Source: a virus
Strand: one strand, 5' to 3'
Virus record (IMG/VR): IMGVR_UViG_3300030382_002141
Span: 1 to 33,907 of that record
DNA length: 33,907 nt
The first letter of the stretch is position 1, and each line of letters begins with the position of its first letter. Positions 24,403 through 31,577 of the stretch are shown here, in pieces. The notes beneath the pieces were generated by a model. It was not told the origin of the DNA. It worked only from the letters and a program-made list of their open reading frames with translations, and ran no database searches. The position numbers were made by a program, and so were the translations under genes.

Positions 24403-25916
24403 GTTGGGACGAAGGCGATCAGTATCCCGATCCGCCCGAAGAGAAGACATCTCCGCCTTCTTTAGGGTTCGATATTGTTGGTTACGCCCGGTCGATACTT
24501 AACGATGATCCTCGCTTTTCAGGGTTGAGTCAGGAGCGCAAGGATGCGATTATCGATGTTGCTGTCCAGCATGGGCGTGTTGACTTTAAGCAGTATCTAA
24601 ACGAGGTCGATGAGTTTCTTGGGACGTTGAAGCCTCCTGCTGACGAGCCTCCTGCTGACGAGCCTCCCGCTGACGAGCCTCCCGCTGACGAGCCTGACGA
24701 GACGATAGTTGAACCAGAAACAGACTTGGACGAATTGGATGAAGTTGAAGAGTTCGTTGAAGGGTTTGAAGCAGATCCCATTATCGATACAGACCCCAAT
24801 GAGATACCCGGCACAGGCGAGGGAGAAGGGGTAGGCGAACAGTTTGAGATACCCGGCACAGGCGAGGGAGAAGAGGTAGGCGAACAGTTTACCCAAGCAG
24901 ATATCGATGCAGCCACAGCAGCAGGAGCAGCGTCTGTTACTCAGAACTTTACCCAAGCAGACATCGATGCAGCCACAGCAACAGGAGAGGCAATAGGATA
25001 CGAGACAGCATACGCAGAGCAGGCTGACGCTGATCCCGCGTTCAGCAAAGAAGAGTTCGCTGCATTGATGAGCGAAATCGGTGTCACCACAGAACAGGCT
25101 AATCAAACATGGGATTTGTTTAGTGACCGATTCACTGACCCAACCTATGATCTTCCGCAGGCACTAATAGAAATCTACGATACACAATTATTTGAAGAAC
25201 GATTCCCCGGAATACACAACTTGAGGGCGGAGGATCCGGAGGGAGTGCGTGGTATCCCTTCGCCTCAATACTATCTTGCGGAAGAGCGGGCGGTAAAGGA
25301 TTTGCTAGCCGCTAAGGGCTTAGAAGACGGCATTGTTTTCGATGAGTTGATGACGAAACTGATTGTGAATCGGGTATCTTCCGGTGAGGTTGAGCAACGC
25401 CTCAATACAGCAGAAGAGATGATGTACTCTGTGCCAATAGAAGTAAAGGATAAATTCATTGAGTGGTATGGACCGAATCGTGCTGATCCGAATCTGATGT
25501 TGGCGTTCATCGATCCGGAAGATGAGTGGGGTGGATCGTGGGTTGATACCAAGTCTGATATTGCTGCTGCTAAGTTGGGTGGCTGGTCACAGATTTTGTT
25601 GAGTCTTGATACTGGAATTTCTCAAGCGTCTGCTGAGTCTATTGCACAGATGGGGTATTCTCAGGGTCAGGCTTGGGATCGGTTCCATCAGTTGAAAGAG
25701 GAAGAAGGTTTGTTTACTGAGAAGATAGGTGAAGAGGATTTGACTTTGTTGGAGCATGGGGTTGAGGCAAAGTTTGGTGCTGACGTATCTGATAAGTCGG
25801 CGCGGGAGATTGATATTATGTTGAAGCAGCGTAAGGGTCAGCGGTTGGCTGCGTTTCGTGGCGGCGGAGGTGCTATGGTTACACAGACGGGTACGGGGCT
25901 GGGGGTAGCAAGGTAA
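24393..25916 (+). CDS. Repeat-rich unknown protein (507 aa), likely minor virion component
   Basis: ATG 24393 overlaps the previous stop by 10 nt. The N-terminus carries EGDQYPDPP, then a small helical domain (residues about 25-75). A long acidic low-complexity stretch follows, with PPADE four times, EIPGTGEGE(G/E)VGEQF twice and FTQADIDAATA(A/T)G twice. The C-terminal 300 residues (from about 210) are helical and look folded, with patterns common to minor tail or internal proteins of actinophages (DLPQALIEIYDTQLFEERFPGI, SPQYYLAEERAVKDLLA). No enzyme motif is visible. Repeat number probably varies between relatives. The 3' end is G/T-rich and joins the next gene by TAATG. Confidence 0.75.
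   Translation: MAIGWDEGDQYPDPPEEKTSPPSLGFDIVGYARSILNDDPRFSGLSQERKDAIIDVAVQHGRVDFKQYLNEVDEFLGTLKPPADEPPADEPPADEPPADEPDETIVEPETDLDELDEVEEFVEGFEADPIIDTDPNEIPGTGEGEGVGEQFEIPGTGEGEEVGEQFTQADIDAATAAGAASVTQNFTQADIDAATATGEAIGYETAYAEQADADPAFSKEEFAALMSEIGVTTEQANQTWDLFSDRFTDPTYDLPQALIEIYDTQLFEERFPGIHNLRAEDPEGVRGIPSPQYYLAEERAVKDLLAAKGLEDGIVFDELMTKLIVNRVSSGEVEQRLNTAEEMMYSVPIEVKDKFIEWYGPNRADPNLMLAFIDPEDEWGGSWVDTKSDIAAAKLGGWSQILLSLDTGISQASAESIAQMGYSQGQAWDRFHQLKEEEGLFTEKIGEEDLTLLEHGVEAKFGADVSDKSAREIDIMLKQRKGQRLAAFRGGGGAMVTQTGTGLGVAR
24633..24692 (+). repeat. 15-bp unit repeated four times (PPADE)
   Basis: Four head-to-tail copies of a 15-bp unit start at 24633, 24648, 24663 and 24678. They differ only by T/C in the second proline codon and encode an acidic Pro-rich spacer. 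Confidence 0.9.
24801..24986 (+). repeat. Two adjacent tandem-repeat families in the same gene
   Basis: A 45-bp unit is repeated twice (24801-24845, 24846-24890; one base differs). A 60-bp-period repeat follows directly (similar parts 24891-24926 and 24951-24986), encoding FTQADIDAATA. All are in frame. Confidence 0.9.
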
Positions 25917-26002
25917 TGCCGAAGTATCAGACAGCAGGTTCGAAAGGAAAGGCTAAGAAGGTGGCGTATCAGAAGGTTTCTCGAAAGAAAAAGAGGAAGT
26001 AA
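25916..26002 (+). CDS. 28-residue highly basic peptide
   Basis: A small ORF sits exactly between two genes with TAATG overlaps at both ends (start 25916, stop 26000-26002). It encodes 28 residues, of which about half are Lys or Arg, ending SRKKKRK. The perfect fit into the overlap chain and a preceding GGGGGTAGCAAGG stretch support translation. No known family is recognised. The charge suggests nucleic-acid or membrane-phosphate contact. It could alternatively act mainly to couple translation into the holin gene. It ends with an AGAGGAAG stretch that serves as the holin ribosome-binding site. Confidence 0.6.
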   Translation: MPKYQTAGSKGKAKKVAYQKVSRKKKRK

Positions 26003-26190
26003 TGTTTACCAGAGATCTACTAGAACGGGTAGTAGCAACGTTTCTTCAAGCGTTCCTCGCTATCTATATTGTTGGCTCAACCGACACGCTCAAAACCGCA
26101 GGCATTGCGGGAGCGACGGCTGTGCTTAGTCTCGTCAAGGGCGTGGTTGCTACACGCTTTGGTGACGGGTCCGCTTCTGCTGCCTCGTAA
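26002..26190 (+). CDS. Holin (r1t-type)
   Basis: This 62-aa membrane protein has two hydrophobic segments: about residues 11-25 (ATFLQAFLAIYIVGS) and about 32-50 (TAGIAGATAVLSLVKGVVA). The opening FTRDLLERVVATFLQAFLA followed by a second helix with LSLVKG is the pattern of r1t-type holins, common in actinophages. Holins accumulate in the cytoplasmic membrane and open it at a set time so endolysin can reach the wall. A good ribosome-binding sequence (AGAGGAAG) precedes ATG 26002. No endolysin gene is visible in the window, so the lysis cassette is incomplete here or split. Confidence 0.8.
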   Translation: MFTRDLLERVVATFLQAFLAIYIVGSTDTLKTAGIAGATAVLSLVKGVVATRFGDGSASAAS

Positions 26191-26408
26191 TGGAATGGGC
26201 AGGGCCAATTGGCGCTATAGGTGCTGCTCTAATAAGCGGCGTCTTTGCTGTATTGATCACCCGCCTCCGACGAGAAAGCACTGATCAGCACGCTGCCAAC
26301 CAAGCCAAGTTGGAAGCAATTGGCGACGATGTGGGTGAAGTCAAGATAGATGTACGAGAAGTACGTTCTTCACAAATTCGCCATTTAGAGTGGCATGCAG
26401 AGAAATAG
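26190..26408 (+). CDS. Membrane-anchored coiled-coil protein, DUF2746-like
   Basis: The 72-aa product has one N-terminal transmembrane helix (residues about 6-24, IGAIGAALISGVFAVLIT) followed by RLRR, a positive-inside cue, and a charged heptad-like helix to the end (LEAIGDDVGEVKIDVREV). This layout, directly after a holin, matches the DUF2746-like proteins of mycobacteriophage lysis cassettes, which are thought to assist holin or act in envelope disruption. The exact role is unproven. ATG 26190 overlaps the holin stop as TAATG. Confidence 0.65.
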   Translation: MEWAGPIGAIGAALISGVFAVLITRLRRESTDQHAANQAKLEAIGDDVGEVKIDVREVRSSQIRHLEWHAEK

Positions 26409-26536
26409 TATGATAGAGTTATTACTGGATCGCCGTGAGCCCCCGATGGGCCGGTGGCTGTGAGCCCCTTGGGCCGGTCAGTATCCATCCATTAGGACTT
26501 CGCACGCTCCTGATGAGTAACATAGTGGCAGACAGA

Positions 26537-26567
26537 CCCGGAACGTGACGACCGGGAAATTCTGTTT
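26537..26567 (+). terminator. Weak intrinsic terminator candidate
   Basis: A CCCGG/CCGGG stem (26537-26541 with 26552-26556) is followed by AAATTCTGTTT. The stem is only 5 bp and the T run is broken, so this is tentative. Confidence 0.3.
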
Positions 26568-26580
26568 AGTCATCCACCCG

Positions 26581-26586
26581 TATAGT
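26581..26586 (+). promoter_or_regulatory. Candidate -10 element (TATAGT) for scaffold/capsid transcription
   Basis: The octamer GTATAGTA (26580-26587) stands 37 nt before the scaffold ATG. The identical octamer stands 40 nt before the connector gene ATG at 28795. No convincing -35 is present at either site. Confidence 0.35.
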
Positions 26587-26623
26587 ACCTCCACTATGCG
26601 CGATTCGGTAAAGGAGAGACACC

Positions 26624-27106
26624 ATGGTTGAAAATCAGGAATCCAGTATCAAGGATCTGCGAGAGGCAGCGACCCGAGGTCGTCAAGCATCACAGGAACT
26701 TGAGTCGGTGAAGCGCGAGATGGCGTTTCTAAAGGCTGGTGTAGATACAGAGTCGAAAGCAGGACAACTTCTGTTCAAGGCTTACGATGGAGATTTGGAA
26801 ACAGATCTGATTCGTACCGAGGCAGAAGAACTTGGAATTCTCAAAGGCGCAGTAGCGTCAACGGGAGTCTCTGAGGCTGATGAGGCTGCTGACCGTCAGG
26901 TTGGTCGCCAACGTCAGGATCTGGTTTCGGATAGCGTTCCACCTGATGAGCAGACAGAGAGTCCATACGACGCAGGCCACCGTGAATTCCAAGAGATGAT
27001 CAATGCGGGTCGTCCGAAGGAAGATTCCGCAGCACGATTCATCAATACGGTTTTAGAGGCGGCAGGCGGGGCAAACCCTGATCGAAGGGTTATCTCTGAA
27101 CGCTGA
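26624..27106 (+). CDS. Putative capsid scaffolding protein
   Basis: This 160-aa acidic, helical protein is encoded two genes before the major capsid protein and fits a scaffold that directs procapsid assembly and then leaves. The first 40 residues are a charged coiled-coil-like helix (IKDLREAATRGRQASQELESV). The middle is acidic and probably flexible. The C-terminal 40 residues (YDAGHREFQEMI...AARFINTVLEAAGG) form a helix pair that could contact the coat protein. AAAGGAGAG sits about 10 nt before ATG 26624, one of the strongest ribosome-binding sites in the window. The call rests on position, size and composition. The stop overlaps the next gene as TGATG. Confidence 0.7.
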   Translation: MVENQESSIKDLREAATRGRQASQELESVKREMAFLKAGVDTESKAGQLLFKAYDGDLETDLIRTEAEELGILKGAVASTGVSEADEAADRQVGRQRQDLVSDSVPPDEQTESPYDAGHREFQEMINAGRPKEDSAARFINTVLEAAGGANPDRRVISER

Positions 27107-27462
27107 TGCCTACATATGTTTACGAGTGTTCTGAGTGTTGCCACCGTTATGAGCGGCGGCATTCGGTAAACGACGAACCGGATACGTGTTGCCCTGAATG
27201 CGAAGAGGTTGCTGTAAAGCGAATTCTTCAGGCAGCAAATATTGCGCCTTCGTCTATGCCGTCACGGATGAACAAGGTTCCACCTCCTAAGGCCGATCCG
27301 GCTTGGGAACGAGGGATCGCTGGTGAACATAGGCGAGATGGATCGTTTGTTCCGTATCTGGATTCCAACGGCAACCGTATTGGTGTCAAAAAATTTGCCG
27401 ATAATCGCTCCAAGTATGAGAGACTATTACGGGAAAGAGAACAGAAGAAGACTTCTGTTTGA
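27106..27462 (+). CDS. FmdB-type zinc-ribbon protein
   Basis: The 118-aa protein opens MPTYVYECSECCHRY and continues with a second cysteine pair (CCPECEE, residues about 29-35), the CxxC...CxxC zinc ribbon of the FmdB family. The following VKRILQA also fits the family consensus. The tail (residues 50-118) is basic and unrecognised. FmdB-like proteins are small putative regulators or zinc-binding adaptors of uncertain function. Its place between scaffold and major capsid genes is unusual for a host regulator. It could bind DNA, act in assembly, or be a moron-type insertion. It is translated from a TGATG overlap. Confidence 0.8.
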   Translation: MPTYVYECSECCHRYERRHSVNDEPDTCCPECEEVAVKRILQAANIAPSSMPSRMNKVPPPKADPAWERGIAGEHRRDGSFVPYLDSNGNRIGVKKFADNRSKYERLLREREQKKTSV

Positions 27463-27493
27463 TCCCCATTTACTCATCTAGGAGAAAGACATT

Positions 27494-28696
27494 ATGACTA
27501 TTGTAGGATTTTCAAGTGCGGCACCCGGCGCGACCTCATATGATTTGGCCGTCGGTGTTAAGATCAATATGGACGAACTCATTTATATGATTTCGCCTAT
27601 TGATTCACCACTGATCAACGGCATTGGTACTGACGGGCGACAGTTGCTTGCCAGTTCCCCTGTCGATCAGACCACTTTCAAGTGGATGGACGAGGAACTT
27701 TTGCTTCCCCGTGCACAGACCACAGATACAGGAGCCGCAGGAGCAGGCACTACGACTATCACAGTCTCAGCCGCCGACTCTTACAAGTTCCAATTAGACG
27801 ATCTTCTCACCATTGGTGAGGAGGGCGGTATCGCTAACGGTGCTGTGAAAAGGGTTACCGGTATTAACACCACTACAGGTGTTATTACTGTAGTTGATTG
27901 GCAGAACGGGTCAGTTTGGCCCGCCACAACGTCCCATGCCACAACGGGTCAGGACACAGTTATTTGTGTCGGCTCTGCATTGCCTGAAGGTTCAGATCCG
28001 GGTGATTTCCGGGCGGCTGACCGGACGATCCGCGAAAACTATACGCAGATCTTTGGACCCACAAAGGTTCAGATGTCTCGTACAGAGCAGCAGATCACCC
28101 GGTATGGCGTGAGCGATGAGTTTGCAAAGCAGTTGTATGGTCGTTCCGTTGAGAACGTCATCACCCGTGAGCAGGCGTACCTTTATGGCAAGCCTTACGA
28201 TGATACTTCAAACAAGCGCCGGTCAACCGGTGGCTTGATGAACTTCATCACCACCAATACGGATGCGACCAACACTAGTTTGGACGTAGCCGAGTTGCAG
28301 ACGTTGATGCAGAAATGCTATAACGCAGGCGGTGTTCCCGATCTTCTGATCGCTAACCCGGCTACGTTCGCAGATCTGAACGCCGTCGAATCTAGCAGCC
28401 GGGTACGTACTGTCATTGATGATCCGCGCCGTGGCCGTGTGCCTGTTACCTCTGTGTTCCATGAGTTTGGTGAGACACAGATGGTACGGAACCGTTGGTG
28501 CCATTCTGAGACTGCTTTTGTAGTCAAAAAGGACAATGTCCAGCGTCGGGTCATGCAGCCCCTCATAGTTGAGGCGCTTGCTAAGACAGGTGACTCCGAT
28601 TCGGTCATGCTTCTGTGTGAGGAAGGGCTTCAGGTGAAGGGTGAGTCTCATATGGCGAGGTTCACTAACCTGACTGATTACACGGATACACCGTAG
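27494..28696 (+). CDS. Major capsid protein, SU10/DUF5309-like HK97 fold
   Basis: This 400-aa shell protein forms the hexamers and pentamers of the head. The N-terminal arm with MISPIDSPLINGIG and the TTFKWMDEELL stretch, a Thr/Gly-rich beta insertion at residues about 80-150, the FGPTKVQMSRTEQQITRYG segment and a C-terminal VTSVFHEFGETQMVRNRW segment fit the DUF5309/SU10 major capsid family. The first 12 or so residues may be a flexible arm. TAGGAGAAAGAC gives a strong ribosome-binding site before ATG 27494, as expected for the most abundant product. A strong terminator follows the gene, separating it from the connector gene. Confidence 0.88.
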   Translation: MTIVGFSSAAPGATSYDLAVGVKINMDELIYMISPIDSPLINGIGTDGRQLLASSPVDQTTFKWMDEELLLPRAQTTDTGAAGAGTTTITVSAADSYKFQLDDLLTIGEEGGIANGAVKRVTGINTTTGVITVVDWQNGSVWPATTSHATTGQDTVICVGSALPEGSDPGDFRAADRTIRENYTQIFGPTKVQMSRTEQQITRYGVSDEFAKQLYGRSVENVITREQAYLYGKPYDDTSNKRRSTGGLMNFITTNTDATNTSLDVAELQTLMQKCYNAGGVPDLLIANPATFADLNAVESSSRVRTVIDDPRRGRVPVTSVFHEFGETQMVRNRWCHSETAFVVKKDNVQRRVMQPLIVEALAKTGDSDSVMLLCEEGLQVKGESHMARFTNLTDYTDTP

Positions 28697-28711
28697 TAGT
28701 TGCGTAAGGTA

Positions 28712-28740
28712 GGGGGGCGGGGTATTCCCCCGTCCCCTTT
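28712..28740 (+). terminator. Intrinsic terminator after the major capsid gene
   Basis: G-rich 28713-28722 pairs with C-rich 28728-28737 around a 5-nt TATTC loop. The stem is about 10 bp with one G-U wobble and is followed by TTTCCTT. It sits 16 nt after the capsid stop codon. The stem is very GC-rich; the T tract is short. Confidence 0.8.
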
Positions 28741-28748
28741 CCTTGCTG

Positions 28749-28754
28749 TATAGT
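28749..28754 (+). promoter_or_regulatory. Candidate -10 element (TATAGT) for the connector/tail operon
   Basis: GTATAGTA (28748-28755) follows the terminator and lies 40 nt before ATG 28795. It matches the octamer before the scaffold gene exactly. The expected -35 position falls in the terminator stem, so this may be a minimal or activator-dependent promoter. Confidence 0.35.
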
Positions 28755-28794
28755 AAGAGCATGAGCCGCACGTACCTGTTTGATGGAGGGCTAG

Positions 28795-29730
28795 ATGCCT
28801 ACCTTGGGTGACCTTGTTGTTAAAACGAAACGGTTGTTACATAGCAACACACGCACTGAATTAGATAAACTCAATGGTGCCGCTGGAACGAGTGGAACTA
28901 TCACCGTTGAACATCAGGCTCCGGGTATCAGAGCAGGTTCGTATCTATCAATTGGTAGCCCAACGCAGGGCTATGAAACTATATATGTTTACTCTCGGTC
29001 GGGTGCAACTGTTACAGTTGAGCGTGGGATGGATGGGTCGTCTGCATTTAACTTTGCTGACGACACATTAGTTGAGGTAGAGCCACGGTTCACTGGGCAT
29101 CAGATCGTTGAGGCTGTTAAGGATGCGATCCATGCGTTACCTGAGAACCTGTTCGCTGTCGCTACCGGCAGCGCATCGTTCGCTGCAACAGATGACAGGT
29201 CGGTATCAATCACACTCTCCAATGGATTCACTCGGATCTTGAATGCTGTTCGTACTGCTAGGGATAGCGAAGATAGGAAACTGAGCGTCAATGTTAGTGT
29301 CCGCGAATACGGTGGTAGTTATTATCTGATTCTTCAGGAGTTTGTAGAGAAGGCAATCACTGTCGAATACACCTACGCCCACCCGTTCGTAACAACAGGG
29401 ATAGATGACGCTACGCTCGCTACCTCTATCGGCACACAGATAACTACTGGTGGCTCAAACCCTGTGTTGATGGATACGTCGATGGTTGACATCCCCTGCC
29501 TAGCAGCAGCATCGGCACTGATGATGGCCGACGAATCTCTACGCTCCGACACACACGCTATGGGTGCGTCAAGAGACGAGGGAGTGGTTGCTTCCGGCGA
29601 CAGGATCCGACAGTCGATGGTGCTTCGTCAGAAGTATGAGCAGCGTGTGTCTGAAGAGGCCCGCAGGTTGATGGCTAAGTGGGGCATTAGGGATCAGAGC
29701 GCCACTCCGTCTATATTCCCGACAGCCTGA
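28795..29730 (+). CDS. Head-tail connector/adaptor protein
   Basis: The 311-aa product is encoded directly after the capsid gene. The N-terminus (LGDLVVKTKRLLHSN) and a small beta-rich insertion (ITVEHQAPGIRAGSYLSIG, ATVTVERGMDGSSA) are followed by helices (HQIVEAVKDAIHALPENLF) and a second beta domain. The closing segment is helical (RQKYEQRVSEEARRLMAKWG). This resembles adaptor or neck proteins that sit under the portal and receive the tail. Assignment is from position and pattern. GGAGGG about 7 nt before ATG 28795 is a strong ribosome-binding site. The stop joins the next gene as TGATG. Confidence 0.65.
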   Translation: MPTLGDLVVKTKRLLHSNTRTELDKLNGAAGTSGTITVEHQAPGIRAGSYLSIGSPTQGYETIYVYSRSGATVTVERGMDGSSAFNFADDTLVEVEPRFTGHQIVEAVKDAIHALPENLFAVATGSASFAATDDRSVSITLSNGFTRILNAVRTARDSEDRKLSVNVSVREYGGSYYLILQEFVEKAITVEYTYAHPFVTTGIDDATLATSIGTQITTGGSNPVLMDTSMVDIPCLAAASALMMADESLRSDTHAMGASRDEGVVASGDRIRQSMVLRQKYEQRVSEEARRLMAKWGIRDQSATPSIFPTA

Positions 29731-31577
29731 TGGCTGTTCGAGACTCGCTGCCGGTTACGATTGGGGCACGTAAGTATAACGTTGACCTTGCAGGTCTGGC
29801 GAGATCTACTATTGATCCGATTAGGCAGGGGTTTGATACGCAGGGTACGCCGGGTGAGCAGTCGTTGAATCAGGCTGGTGTGTGGAAGCGGTCGCGGAAC
29901 AATTGGGATTTGGGTGCGGGTCAGCGTGAGGCTGACACTGATGAGGCTAACAATCGTAGGTTTTATACATCGACGGGTGTTGATGTATGGACCCGTAACG
30001 AAGTGACATTGTTGAAGACAACTGCACGAACTCTGAGTTCCGGTACGACTAAACTTTTCTTGACTACTGCCACAGTTGGCAGCACCCATTATGTTTATAC
30101 TCTTGCTGATAACGATGTGTGGTATTCAACAAATAATGGTGGTACGTGGACAGAGATTAACGAACCTGCTGGTGCTGGTGTGATAGACGTTCTTGCTAGT
30201 GATGGTGCGAATATCTATGTTGCGTCATCTGTCGGATCCGGTGAGGTTCAAAGGATCAATGGAGCGACTGTTCCTACTAGCACAGCGAACACGGACTATT
30301 GGGTAATAGATGATGTGGATGGTTTGTGGGTAGCGAACGGTTATCTGATCGCATCTGTTGGCCCTCGTTTAACTGTATTGGCACCGGGATCTGCTCCATC
30401 AACTACCCATGATATTGCAGGGGCTTCATTCAGTCAGATAGATACTTGGAAATCTGTTGTCAGTACCCCTGCTGGTATCTATGCAGCAGGCACCAAGGGT
30501 AACACTTCCCGAATCTTCTATATTGGGATCAACGACTCTACTATTTCTGCGGATCTTCTACCTCCTATTATCGCAGCGGAACTACCACAAGGTGAGACAA
30601 TCAACGTTCTCTCCTATTACGGTGGCCTTCTTTGCATCGGAACCAGCAAGGGTATCCGGCTCGGGATGATTAGCGGAAACGGATACGTTACCTATGGGCC
30701 ACGTATCGATATCAAAGACCACGACGGAAACTTTGTAGGGACTTCGTGCTTTGAACCACAAGGGGAATTCATTTGGTTTGGATGGACTGACTATGCTGCT
30801 ACTACGACAGGGCTAGGCAGGTTGGCTTTATCAGAGTTTACTTCGTCGCTTGTTCCAGCATATGCAAGTGATCTAATGACAACAGCAACAGTGCAGGGGG
30901 CTGTTCAAGGGGTTGTGGTTACTAACGACAACCGTTTGGTGTTCTCGGTTAGCGGCAATGGGGTGTGGCAGGAACACGCATCTGACTATGTGGCGACAGG
31001 TAACGTCGATTCGGGTCGGGTTAGGTGGGGAACAACTGAGAAGAAGGCTATCGTTTCCGGTGACCTACACCATAGCGAACTGGCAGCAAGTGAGACAGTT
31101 GCACTTACAATTATCTCTGACGATGAAAGCACAACACAGAAAGTGGCAACATCTGGTGATGTAGGTGCTTCAGGGGTTGGGATATTCGGGGTTACTACAC
31201 CCGTGAGTGGTGAATATGTTTCGGCTTTTGTAGAACTGACTGGTCCCGGTGGAACAACTCCGATCTTGAGACGTTGGACGGTTCGCGCAATCCCAATGCC
31301 ATTCGTTTCAGAAGTAATCAAAGTACCTATCATGCTGTCAACCTACACAGACTGGGACAACCGGCACGTATACCACGACACTTACGACGACTACGCCTAC
31401 CTTAAAGGACTGATGGAAGGGCGGACTTTGGTTGATTTCAAAATAGGGGAAGAGCCTACGTTGACGACGTATGTGGCAGGTGTGTCATACGATGAGGGGA
31501 GTTTAACAGAGTGGACTGATGATCGTCAGTGGTTTGAAGGGATCTTGACGGTTCAGTTGGTGACGGTGCAGACATGA
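29730..31577 (+). CDS. Beta-propeller-like tail protein (nozzle/tubular type)
   Basis: The 615-aa protein is almost entirely beta-strand and turn: repeated short strands ending in Asp/Gly turns, rich in Thr, Val and Gly. An Asp-box-like motif (STNNGGTWTE, residues 133-142) is of the kind found in beta-propellers. The N-terminus (DLAGLARSTIDPIRQGFDTQG) and the C-terminal domain with TDDRQWFEGILTVQL suggest a structural virion protein. In podoviruses the nozzle (T7 gp12-like) combines a propeller with tail-tube contacts, and the order capsid-connector-this-fibre fits. Sequence identity to that family cannot be judged by eye. The ATGA overlap with the next gene indicates coupled translation. Confidence 0.6.
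   Translation: MAVRDSLPVTIGARKYNVDLAGLARSTIDPIRQGFDTQGTPGEQSLNQAGVWKRSRNNWDLGAGQREADTDEANNRRFYTSTGVDVWTRNEVTLLKTTARTLSSGTTKLFLTTATVGSTHYVYTLADNDVWYSTNNGGTWTEINEPAGAGVIDVLASDGANIYVASSVGSGEVQRINGATVPTSTANTDYWVIDDVDGLWVANGYLIASVGPRLTVLAPGSAPSTTHDIAGASFSQIDTWKSVVSTPAGIYAAGTKGNTSRIFYIGINDSTISADLLPPIIAAELPQGETINVLSYYGGLLCIGTSKGIRLGMISGNGYVTYGPRIDIKDHDGNFVGTSCFEPQGEFIWFGWTDYAATTTGLGRLALSEFTSSLVPAYASDLMTTATVQGAVQGVVVTNDNRLVFSVSGNGVWQEHASDYVATGNVDSGRVRWGTTEKKAIVSGDLHHSELAASETVALTIISDDESTTQKVATSGDVGASGVGIFGVTTPVSGEYVSAFVELTGPGGTTPILRRWTVRAIPMPFVSEVIKVPIMLSTYTDWDNRHVYHDTYDDYAYLKGLMEGRTLVDFKIGEEPTLTTYVAGVSYDEGSLTEWTDDRQWFEGILTVQLVTVQT

Larger units (their letters stand above)
26409..26623 (+). promoter_or_regulatory. 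Structured intergenic region upstream of the capsid genes
   Basis: The 215-base gap holds no gene. A tandem pair of similar units (26436-26455 and 26461-26478) share TGAGCCCC and GGGCCGGT with a variable middle; each can fold a GCCC/GGGC hairpin. A third hairpin is possible at 26490-26515 (8-bp stem with one G-U pair, 10-nt loop). A fourth is at 26537-26556 (CCCGG/CCGGG), followed by AAATTCTGTTT, a weak terminator candidate. A TATAGT -10-like box at 26581-26586 lies 37 nt before the scaffold start, with no clear -35. The region probably ends lysis-module transcription and starts capsid transcription. Confidence 0.55.

Noticed and set aside
23351-24986. Clustered repeats as a possible CRISPR
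   Set aside because: The units are adjacent, in frame and coding, without unique spacers of constant length.
26510-26560. CTGATGAG...GGGAAA resembling a hammerhead ribozyme core
   Set aside because: The base before GAAA does not pair with the one after CTGATGA, no stem II forms directly between them, and no matching cleavage-site stem is present.
28761-28811. 16-codon mini-ORF before the connector gene
   Set aside because: It has no ribosome-binding site and runs out of frame into the connector start; most likely chance.
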